This document shows positions 1-5,065 of a DNA stretch of 5,306 nucleotides, one piece after another (the stretch's first letter is position 1; each line of letters begins with the position of its first letter). Origin of the DNA: Eubacterium sp. (GTDB taxonomy: Bacteria > Bacillota_A > Clostridia > Lachnospirales > Lachnospiraceae); the NCBI GenBank assembly GCA_017475785.1, contig JAFVEX010000201.1:1-5306 (forward strand), read 5' to 3'. A program made the translations under genes and the position numbers. The notes under the pieces are model-generated. The model was not told where the DNA came from, ran no database searches, and was given only the letters and a program-made list of their open reading frames with translations.

Positions 1-37
1 GAAAAATGAAAGCCTGTAATCCGTCAGACTACAGGCT
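1..37 (-). terminator. Probable intrinsic terminator of the AraC-family gene
   Basis: AGCCTGTA (11-18) and TACAGGCT (30-37) form a perfect 8-bp stem with an 11-nt loop. Read leftward, the hairpin is followed at once by a U-rich tail (TTTCATTTTTC, 11 to 1), as expected for a rho-independent terminator. It lies about 80 nt past the stop of the leftward AraC-family gene. Read rightward there is also a T-rich stretch (47-60), but it is about 10 nt from the stem, so the leftward reading is preferred; a bidirectional role is possible. Confidence 0.6.
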
Positions 38-115
38 GAAATATGTGCTTTATCTTTTTTTATGATAGGGTATATTTTAATATCTTTATGGCGTAGCAGC
101 GGACAAATCGACGTA

Positions 116-1141
116 TCAGATGCGGCTCGGAGAGCACCCCATGACCTGCTTAAATGTCCGGGAAAAGTAATTCATGTCAACAAATCCGACCCGCTCCGCA
201 GCCTCGCGGGCAGACAGATGCTCCTGCTGCATGTAGGCGCAGGCGCGTGTGATACGCAGGCGGTTGAGATATTTGACTGGCGAGAGGCCGGTCGCGTCGC
301 GAAACAGCTTCCGCAGATAATTTACGCTGAAGCCGAACTGCTCCGCCAGACTGTCAAAATCAAGCGGCTCCGTCAGGTTTTCTTCCATAAAGAGGAGAAT
401 GTCGGCCACTGCCATGTGCCTTTCTCCTGCGCTCACCCGGAAAATCTGGTTCTGCCGGCGCAGCGCCTGGCAGAGTCCGATGAGGATCACTTCTGTGTAC
501 TTCTTCTTTTTCAGCGCGAATAACGCTTCATTCTCCTCCTGATCCTCCAGTATCTCGGCAAGCAGTGTCCGGGTAAATGTGAATTCATGCGGATTCAGAT
601 GGATCACGCCCTGCTTGCTGCTGTTGGCCGTATATCCATCCTGCCCGGCAAAAAATGTTCCATAGTAGTCTTCTCTCTCAGCCAGAAGATGCTCCCAGGG
701 AAAATCTGGCTCTGCGGCACTGCCTGATCTTTCCGCGACGCCAGATTCTGCGGCGCTGCCTGTTCTTTGTGCGCTGTCCGGTTCAGATTTTCCCGGAAAC
801 AGCCCTCCGCCGAGCAAATCCGCCATATCCCTGCCGACTGCCTCCGGTATAAACTGACAGTTAAAGATCGAAATTTCCCCGCTGAGTGAAAATCCGTGCG
901 CGCTATGCGGCGGGACAAGCACCGCGTCGCCTGGCACCAGAAGCGTCTCTGTTCCCTGAAACATGTGGCTGCAGGAGCCCTTCTCGATCAGAAACAATTC
1001 GTAGTAGCCGTGCCGGTGCAGGGCGACAGAGCGGGAATCCGTCCAGTGTTCAAACGAAACGCCCGATCCGTCCTTTGTATGCAAATCAAAATATGGAACC
1101 TGTGACAACTCCTTACCGCCCCTCTGTGAACTGATATTCAT
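116..1141 (-). CDS. AraC-family transcriptional regulator with N-terminal cupin domain
   Basis: A 341-residue one-component regulator of the AraC/XylS type. Residues about 30-100 form a cupin-like sensing domain (LHRHGYYELF at 41-50 and PGDAVLVPPHSAHGF at 70-84, with His42, His44, His79 and His82). Residues about 244-341 form the double helix-turn-helix DNA-binding domain, with LAEQFGFSVNYLRKLF and AAERVGFVDMNYFSRTFK as the two recognition regions. The protein ends at GCSPSRI, slightly earlier than the usual G-x-SP-x-x-Y-R ending. A Ser/Ala/Glu-rich linker (about 117-147) contains a 12-residue internal repeat. The start is uncertain: ATG at 1141 lacks a clear ribosome site. A TTG at 1174 would give 352 residues but sits in a possible -10 box. 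A TTG at 1108 has AAGGAG directly against it. The ligand is unknown; the family usually senses sugars or other small molecules. Likely targets are its own promoter and the divergent MBL-rubredoxin gene, because AraC-like sites lie between them. Confidence 0.9.
   Translation of the reverse strand: MNISSQRGGKELSQVPYFDLHTKDGSGVSFEHWTDSRSVALHRHGYYELFLIEKGSCSHMFQGTETLLVPGDAVLVPPHSAHGFSLSGEISIFNCQFIPEAVGRDMADLLGGGLFPGKSEPDSAQRTGSAAESGVAERSGSAAEPDFPWEHLLAEREDYYGTFFAGQDGYTANSSKQGVIHLNPHEFTFTRTLLAEILEDQEENEALFALKKKKYTEVILIGLCQALRRQNQIFRVSAGERHMAVADILLFMEENLTEPLDFDSLAEQFGFSVNYLRKLFRDATGLSPVKYLNRLRITRACAYMQQEHLSAREAAERVGFVDMNYFSRTFKQVMGCSPSRI
698..794. repeat. Inverted repeat enclosing an in-frame 36-bp duplication
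   Basis: GGGAAAATCTG (698-708) and CAGATTTTCCC (784-794) are perfect 11-bp inverted arms. Between them, 711-730 and 747-766 are two copies of a 20-bp sequence with 18 identities at a 36-bp period, i.e. 12 codons. All of it lies inside the AraC-family gene and encodes its low-complexity linker (R-[TS]-G-S-A-A-E-[SP] twice). A shorter match, GGAAAATCTGG, recurs at 439-449 in the same gene. No flanking target duplication was seen, so this is probably local expansion of a linker rather than a mobile element. Confidence 0.6.
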
Positions 1142-1176
1142 CCATATAATAACACACCAGATTCTTTCTCTCAATT

Positions 1177-1283
1177 ATGTCCCACGTGCAATCCAGAATC
1201 CAGGATCATTATGTCCCGTGTGCAATCCTGAAGCAATATGTCCTGTGTGCAATCCTGAAGCATCATGTCCGGTGTGCGATCCT
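1177..1283 (-). repeat. Four tandem copies of an AraC-box-like motif, about 27-bp period
   Basis: On the minus strand the motif GGATTGCACACNGGACATA occurs four times. Its plus-strand ATGTCC ends begin at 1177, 1211, 1238 and 1265, so the spacings are 34, 27 and 27 bp. The central copies share a TGCTTCA lead-in; the outer two are more divergent (CACGTG in the copy nearest the regulator; GATCGCAC and GACATG in the farthest). TTGCAC-N4-GGACATA resembles the layout of E. coli AraC half-sites (TAGC box, then a TCCATA box about one helical turn on). The array lies directly upstream of the AraC-family gene. The nearest copy contains CATAAT (1174-1179), which with TGGATT (1197-1202) 17 bp away could be a weak leftward promoter. 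The role as operator array is inferred from position and resemblance. Confidence 0.75.
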
Positions 1284-1313
1284 GCAGCAAAATCCTGCAA
1301 AAGAATTGCCAAA

Positions 1314-1449
1314 CAGTCCGAACAGCCAGAACTGACGAACAGTCCGAACAGCCAGAACTGACGAACAGTCCGAACAGCCAGAACTGACGAACAGTCCGGA
1401 CAGCCAGAACAGACGAACCGCCGAACAGCCAGAACAGACGAACAGTCGA
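1314..1449. repeat. Five tandem copies of a 26-bp repeat plus a partial sixth
   Basis: Units start at 1314, 1340, 1366, 1392 and 1418. The first three are identical over 26 bp. The fourth has two substitutions, the fifth is a 25-bp degenerate copy, and a fragment follows to about 1449. Each unit is itself built from three related blocks, CGAACAGTC, CGAACAGCC and AGAACTGA (9+9+8). At each junction ACTG-ACGAA-CAGT can pair as a small hairpin. Copies abut without spacers, so it is not a CRISPR array. The period is not a multiple of three and no conserved reading frame runs through it, so it is not coding. The array ends 16 bp before the -35 box of the MBL-rubredoxin promoter. Function unknown: candidates are protein-binding array or slippage-prone minisatellite. 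Confidence 0.85.
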
Positions 1450-1465
1450 AAAGGCCTCAAATAAA

Positions 1466-1494
1466 TTGACACCATTCTTTCGATCGTTTACAAT
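1466..1494 (+). promoter_or_regulatory. Promoter of the MBL-rubredoxin gene
   Basis: A perfect -35 box TTGACA (1466-1471), a 17-bp spacer, and TACAAT (1489-1494, five of six consensus bases) form a strong sigma-A type promoter. Transcription should start near 1501, giving a leader of about 40 nt before the ATG at 1543. This start site also argues against use of the in-frame GTG at 1501. Confidence 0.8.
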
Positions 1495-1542
1495 TTAATA
1501 GTGAAAAACCGCTGGTTCAATACACTCAGAAAGGAACTTCTT

Positions 1543-2502
1543 ATGGAAATTAAAGCTGTCAAACTCTATGAAAACGGATATATGCTCCAGCCGTTTGCCT
1601 TTGGCGGAGAGGAGGGAATGGAAGGATTTGACCCGGCTGTCAAATACCGCTCCAGCCTGCAGAACTATGTCATTGACACAGGTGATGAGGTGATTCTTGT
1701 TGATACGGGAATGCCGGACGAGGTTCCGCAGGCTGTTCCGGACGAGAAAACCATGATTTTCATGGGGCAGAAAAGAAAATCCTACGTCGAGGAGCTCGCG
1801 GCTCTGGGCTACGAGCCTGACCAGGTCTCCAAAATACTGATCACTCATAAGCACGCTGACCACACAGGCGAACTGCGGAATTTCCCAGACGCGCAGATCA
1901 TCTGCTCTCCGGAAGAAGCTGAAGCGGATGAACTGAAGCCGTATCCGAATGTCGTGAAGGCTGAGTACGCCGACGGGCCGTACCACAATTTCCCGGCGTC
2001 ACAGAAAATCGCCGAGGGCGTCTACTACATCCCCGCAAAAGGCCACACCACCGGCAACAGCATTGTGATCGCAGAGTCCGACGGACTTTTCTATATGATT
2101 CACGGAGATGTTACATACACCGATGAGGCGCTGTACCAAAATAAGCTTTCCGTCGTTTTTGAGGATCCGGCAGCGGCGCGCGAGACACTGGATCTGGTTC
2201 GTGCCTTTATCAGCGAGAATCCGACTGTTTACGTGTCGACACATACACCGCTCGGCTACGAAAACCTGGAGGCGAAGAAGGTAGTCGATCTTGAAAACAT
2301 GCCGGAGAGCATTCCGCCGACTGAGATCGCCGCAGGCGTCGCGACAGGCAAATATGTATGTTCTGTCTGCGGCTATGTCTACGACCCGGAAGCCGGCGCT
2401 CCGGACAACGGCGCCCCGGCCGGAACCGCGTTCGCGGATCTTCCGGATGACTGGCGCTGTCCGCGCTGCAAACAGGGCAAGGAGAAGTTCAATCCAGCCT
2501 GA
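1543..2502 (+). CDS. Metallo-beta-lactamase-fold hydrolase fused to a C-terminal rubredoxin domain
   Basis: A 319-residue cytoplasmic protein with no signal peptide or membrane segment. Residues about 1-240 are a metallo-beta-lactamase fold with a full dinuclear metal-site set: THKHADH (His102, His104, Asp106, His107), GHTTG (His168), HGDVT (Asp189) and THTPL (His234). This arrangement is that of hydrolytic members such as lactonases and glyoxalase II relatives. After a linker (about 241-268) comes a complete rubredoxin domain (270-319), with [13 protein letters not shown] (Cys273, Cys276) and DWRCPRC (Cys306, Cys309), the four iron ligands. The usual Gly after the last Cys is Lys. ATG 1543 is chosen because AAAGGA (1530-1535) lies 7 nt upstream. 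Flavodiiron proteins also join an MBL fold to rubredoxin, but the flavodoxin domain is absent here. Substrate unknown; a lactonase-like hydrolase with a redox or electron-transfer partner domain is the best description. Confidence 0.9.
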   Translation: MEIKAVKLYENGYMLQPFAFGGEEGMEGFDPAVKYRSSLQNYVIDTGDEVILVDTGMPDEVPQAVPDEKTMIFMGQKRKSYVEELAALGYEPDQVSKILITHKHADHTGELRNFPDAQIICSPEEAEADELKPYPNVVKAEYADGPYHNFPASQKIAEGVYYIPAKGHTTGNSIVIAESDGLFYMIHGDVTYTDEALYQNKLSVVFEDPAAARETLDLVRAFISENPTVYVSTHTPLGYENLEAKKVVDLENMPESIPPTEIAAGVATGKYVCSVCGYVYDPEAGAPDNGAPAGTAFADLPDDWRCPRCKQGKEKFNPA

Positions 2503-3451
2503 ACCCCAGGCTCTGGACCGTGCGCAGATCCTGTTCGACAGTAATTCCTCTGATATTCAGCATATCTCCGGTAATCGCAGCGTTTGAGCCTGCGCAGAAG
2601 CACTGCTCTCCGGAATCCGGAAGACGGTCGCGCCCTGCGGCCAGACGCAGCCAGGCCTCCGGGAGAATAAACCGGAAGACCGCAAACACTTTCCGTACCT
2701 CCTCCGCGTCTAATGGGGCTTGTCCTTCCAGAGGCGTGCCGGGATATGCATTCAAAAGGTTGACCGGAACCGACTCCGCACCGAGGCTGCGCACCTCAAG
2801 GGCGAGGTCGATCCGGTCTTCCATCGTCTCGCCGGCGCCGATGATGCCGCCGCTGCACACCTCCAGCCCGGCGTCGTGCGCCGCGCGGATAACTTCCTTC
2901 TTTTCTTCGTAAGTATGACTCGTGCAGAGCTCCGGAAAATACCGCGGTGAGGTCTCCAGGTTATTGTGAATTCTGCTGACGCCCGCTTCTTTCAGCTTTT
3001 GCAGCTGCTCTGCGTCCAGCAGGCCGAGCGACGCGCAGATCTTCATATTTGTCTGTGACGCCAGCTCACCGGCTGCCTCACAGATCCTATCCAGATGATC
3101 ATCACTGATCTTTCTGCCATTCGACACCAGGCAATAATGCTGCACACCCTGCTTCGCCCGCTGCAATCCGGTGCGCAGAATTTCCTCCTTCGAAACCAGC
3201 GGAACTGTCCGGATCTCCGACTGCGCAATGCAAGACTGGGGACAGAATCTGCAATCCTCTGAGCATCTTCCGTTCTTAATACTCAGCACACCGCACATAT
3301 CGAACCTGTCACCGCAGAATGCCGCCCGTATCTCATCCGCGGCCGCGGCCAGCGCGTCTGTATCCGGCTCCGCCGCGAGCTGCAGTGCCTCCTCACGGGA
3401 GATCTGCCCGCCGGCCAGCACTTTTTTCTTCATCATATTAATCAGATTCAT
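2489..3451 (-). CDS. bioB: Biotin synthase (radical SAM)
   Basis: A 320-residue enzyme that inserts sulfur into dethiobiotin to make biotin. The radical-SAM [4Fe-4S] motif is CSEDCRFC (Cys63, Cys67, Cys70), followed by the BioB-typical PQS. The ligands of the second, sulfur-donating [2Fe-2S] cluster are also present by comparison with E. coli BioB: Cys107 (HYCLVSNGR), Cys139 (KICASLG), Cys199 ([13 protein letters not shown]) and Arg269 (LRLAAGRD). The C-terminal [11 protein letters not shown] block matches the family's AGAN region. E. coli BioB has 346 residues, so this copy is a little short but has all key residues. ATG 3451 is preferred over an upstream TTG (3457) because GGGGA sits 6 nt before it. 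It is divergent from bioY and shares its BirA-type operator. Its last codons overlap the convergent MBL-rubredoxin gene by 14 bp. No other biotin-pathway enzyme gene is in the window. Confidence 0.95.
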   Translation of the reverse strand: MNLINMMKKKVLAGGQISREEALQLAAEPDTDALAAAADEIRAAFCGDRFDMCGVLSIKNGRCSEDCRFCPQSCIAQSEIRTVPLVSKEEILRTGLQRAKQGVQHYCLVSNGRKISDDHLDRICEAAGELASQTNMKICASLGLLDAEQLQKLKEAGVSRIHNNLETSPRYFPELCTSHTYEEKKEVIRAAHDAGLEVCSGGIIGAGETMEDRIDLALEVRSLGAESVPVNLLNAYPGTPLEGQAPLDAEEVRKVFAVFRFILPEAWLRLAAGRDRLPDSGEQCFCAGSNAAITGDMLNIRGITVEQDLRTVQSLGFRLD

Positions 3452-3533
3452 AACCAATCCCCATCCGTTTTTCTAATCCCTGATCATTTCTGAACGCAAG
3501 TTTGCGCAGACTTCATACTGTGTAAACACATAT

Positions 3534-3562
3534 ATGCTAACTCCGCGCTTCCTAATTGTCAA
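3534..3562 (-). promoter_or_regulatory. bioB promoter (leftward)
   Basis: On the minus strand TTGACA (3562-3557) is followed after 17 bp by TAGCAT (3539-3534), which matches four of six -10 bases. The -35 box lies in the left arm of the BirA-type operator. Transcription should begin near 3527, leaving a leader of about 75 nt. The leader holds two 12-bp palindromes: TGTGTAAACACA (3519-3530) and CGCAAGTTTGCG (3495-3506). Confidence 0.65.
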
Positions 3563-3591
3563 CCATTTTGAATATTTTGGGTTGACAATTA
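3553..3591. promoter_or_regulatory. BirA-type biotin operator shared by bioB and bioY
   Basis: TAATTGTCAACC (3553-3564) and GGTTGACAATTA (3580-3591) are perfect 12-bp inverted arms separated by 15 bp. This is the known BirA operator form (TTGTnAACC, 14-16 bp, GGTTnACAA). It sits between divergent bioB and bioY, and each arm carries the -35 box of one gene. Biotin-bound BirA repressor would therefore be expected to block both promoters. birA itself is not in the window; it should be a version with an N-terminal helix-turn-helix. Confidence 0.93.
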
Positions 3592-3610
3592 AATGCCGCT
3601 GTCTTATACT
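3582..3610 (+). promoter_or_regulatory. bioY promoter (rightward)
   Basis: TTGACA (3582-3587), a 17-bp spacer and TATACT (3605-3610) make a strong sigma-A type promoter whose -35 box is inside the right arm of the BirA-type operator. Transcription should start near 3617. This leaves a leader of about 120 nt before the bioY start, with only small hairpins such as CGGCT-GTA-AGCCG (3640-3652) and no riboswitch that I recognise. Confidence 0.8.
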
Positions 3611-3736
3611 TCAATCGTATCACACAGTGCCGTCAATTCCGGCTGTAAGCCGCAATCACCTGCACATCAGTATCTCCCACTGTACACAGCGGATCCTTCC
3701 TGCGAAGCTGCGGCTGGGAGCCACAAGGAGACAAAT

Positions 3737-4312
3737 ATGAATTCACCCACCACTCAGACTACACGGACCGGAAGCCGGTTTTCCACCGTCCGCCTGGTCA
3801 CCATGGCGCTTTTCGTCGCCATTCTCGCCGTTTCTGCATACATCAGCATTCCGCTGCCGCTTCCGGGCGCGCCGCATATCACGATGCTGAATTTCGTCAT
3901 CATTTTAATCGCGCTGCTGTTCTCCCCGGCAGAGGGTTTCCTGATCATTCTGATCTGGATGATTCTCGGCGTCATCGGTGTGCCGGTATTTATCGGCGGC
4001 CGGGCCGGAATCGGTTATCTTCTGGCGCCGTACGGAGGATATACTCTCGTTTTCCCACTGATCGGCCTGCTGCTGCCGCTGATCCGCGGAAAGCAATACA
4101 GCCGCCCCCGTTATACGGCGGCAGCTGTAATCGGCGTTCTCCTGATTGATTTTCTCGGGATGTTCTGGCTGATGGGCATGAACCATCTGGGTCTGAAGGC
4201 TGGTCTTCTGACGGGCTTCGTACCCTTCCTGCCGCTGGATCTCCTCAAGGCGGTCGTTGCGGCGCAGATCGTTCCGGCTTTCCGCAGGGTCATGCGGACA
4301 CAGCCTGCCTGA
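3737..4312 (+). CDS. bioY: BioY, substrate-binding subunit of a biotin ECF transporter
   Basis: A 191-residue integral membrane protein that binds biotin at the cell surface. As in other ECF systems it would work with a transmembrane EcfT and two ATPases, which are not encoded here, so a shared module elsewhere is likely. About six hydrophobic segments are visible, near residues 18-36, 48-64, 67-86, 100-116, 126-149 and 160-181. Family landmarks are GVPVFIGGRAGIGYL (81-95), the GGY loop (100-102) and FLPLDLLKAV (164-173), including the conserved Asp168/Lys171 pair of the last segment. Two sites differ from the usual BioY signature as I know it: APYGGY in place of GPTGGY, and FLPLD in place of FLPGD. 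ATG 3737 is chosen because AAGGAG (3725-3730) lies 6 nt upstream; the frame is open upstream to 3593 but that stretch overlaps the promoter. The BirA-type operator supports biotin as the substrate. Confidence 0.92.
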   Translation: MNSPTTQTTRTGSRFSTVRLVTMALFVAILAVSAYISIPLPLPGAPHITMLNFVIILIALLFSPAEGFLIILIWMILGVIGVPVFIGGRAGIGYLLAPYGGYTLVFPLIGLLLPLIRGKQYSRPRYTAAAVIGVLLIDFLGMFWLMGMNHLGLKAGLLTGFVPFLPLDLLKAVVAAQIVPAFRRVMRTQPA

Positions 4313-4349
4313 CGGATAACCGCCAGGACATCTTCTCTCCTGATTTGTT

Positions 4350-4382
4350 AAGAAGTCAACAACCCCGCTGCAAGCAGCGGGG
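4350..4382 (-). terminator. Intrinsic terminator of the class II aldolase gene
   Basis: CCCCGCTGC (4363-4371) and GCAGCGGGG (4374-4382) form a GC-rich 9-bp stem, in practice 7 bp with a 6-nt loop. Read leftward it lies 20 nt past the aldolase stop and is followed by TTGTTGACTTCTT, a broken U-rich tail. Read rightward from bioY (stop at 4312) there is no U tract, but the stem could also end bioY transcripts, as no other hairpin separates the two convergent genes. Confidence 0.75.
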
Positions 4383-4402
4383 CGTGAATCAAATTCCGCA
4401 GT

Positions 4403-5065
4403 TCAGTCTTCTTTGTTCTGTCCGTACGTCTTGAAATGCTCTGTCGCATCCTGCATCTGCTCATGTGTGAGTATATTCGGGGTGCCGGCAGCCATGCAGC
4501 GCCACTGCAGCTCCGCGCACCACTCACAGTTCGACGCCAGATCATAGGCACTTTTGATGGAGTCACCGAAGGTGACCAGACCATGGTTCGCAAGCAGAAC
4601 CGCGCGGCTCTTGTCTCCGAGCGAGTCCTCCACGGCATGCGCAAGCTCCGGCGTACCGTACGTATAATACGGGGCGATCGGAATGGTGTCCACCCCAGCG
4701 GCCGTAAGGATAAAATGGACTGCCCGCAGCGGCTCCCCCATAGTGGCGAGCGTTGTACAAAACATAGAGTGCGTGTGAACGACGGCACGCGCGTCCTTGC
4801 GCAGCCGGTAAAAAACCGCGTGCAGATCATGCTCACTGGATGGCTTAGCCGTCCCGTCGACGATGGTGCCGTCCAGCTTCATAATGACGACATCCTCCGG
4901 TCTTGTATCGGCGTACGGAATCCCGGAAGGGCTGATGGCCATATAGCCGGTTTCCGGATCATAGATACTGATGTTGCCAGCCGTGGCCATCGTGAGTCCC
5001 TCGGCCAGAAGGCGGTTCCCATACGCGACGATATCATTTCTTTCCTGTTCCATTAGCATTGTCAT
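4403..5065 (-). CDS. fucA: Class II aldolase, L-fuculose-1-phosphate aldolase type
   Basis: A 220-residue zinc-dependent class II aldolase/adducin-family protein. FucA cleaves L-fuculose 1-phosphate to dihydroxyacetone phosphate and L-lactaldehyde in the cytoplasm. It aligns with E. coli FucA (215 residues) over its full length. Phosphate-binding stretches are TAGNIS (28-33), SPSGIPY (45-51) and PSSE (75-78). The catalytic Glu is Glu78, and the zinc ligands are His97 and His99 (VVHTHS) and His161 (NHGL). The IAPYYTYGTPEL region (130-141) and C-terminal HFKTYG (210-215) also match. Phe118 replaces the E. coli catalytic Tyr113. ATG 5065 is chosen because AGAGGA lies 9 nt upstream; in-frame ATGs at 5059 and 5053 are further from it. 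No fucose kinase, isomerase or transporter is in the window. A relative acting on another 1-phosphate sugar, such as 5-deoxyribulose 1-phosphate or methylthioribulose 1-phosphate, cannot be excluded. Confidence 0.85.
   Translation of the reverse strand: MTMLMEQERNDIVAYGNRLLAEGLTMATAGNISIYDPETGYMAISPSGIPYADTRPEDVVIMKLDGTIVDGTAKPSSEHDLHAVFYRLRKDARAVVHTHSMFCTTLATMGEPLRAVHFILTAAGVDTIPIAPYYTYGTPELAHAVEDSLGDKSRAVLLANHGLVTFGDSIKSAYDLASNCEWCAELQWRCMAAGTPNILTHEQMQDATEHFKTYGQNKED

Noticed and set aside
1314..1449. CRISPR array
   Set aside because: The repeats directly abut one another with no unique spacers, and no cas gene is present.
1263..1475. Leftward 70-codon open frame across the repeat arrays, giving a Cys/Phe/Leu-rich peptide
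   Set aside because: The 26-bp period is not a multiple of three, so each copy is read in a different frame. There is no ribosome site or recognisable domain; the open frame is a by-product of repeats with few stops.
1501..1542. GTG at 1501 as start of the MBL-rubredoxin protein
   Set aside because: The strong promoter at 1466-1494 puts the transcript start at about 1501. ATG 1543 has a good ribosome site, and the extra 14 residues precede the normal start of the fold.
1543..2502. Flavodiiron protein (O2/NO reductase)
   Set aside because: No flavodoxin domain is present, and the metal motif is HxHxDH of hydrolases rather than the HxExDH diiron form.
1543..2502. Firm naming as an N-acyl-homoserine lactonase
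   Set aside because: The MBL part resembles that branch, but the motifs are shared by many hydrolases and the substrate cannot be read from the sequence.
3593..3736. Longer BioY starting upstream of 3737
   Set aside because: The added residues overlap the operator and promoter and look like translated leader; the ATG at 3737 has a perfect AAGGAG.
3617..3736. Riboswitch or attenuator in the bioY leader
   Set aside because: Only small stems are visible, no U-tract terminator and no known aptamer motif; control is explained by the BirA-type operator.
4436..5056. Rightward 206-codon open frame opposite the aldolase gene
   Set aside because: It is antisense to a full-length, motif-complete FucA-type gene and shows no domain of its own.
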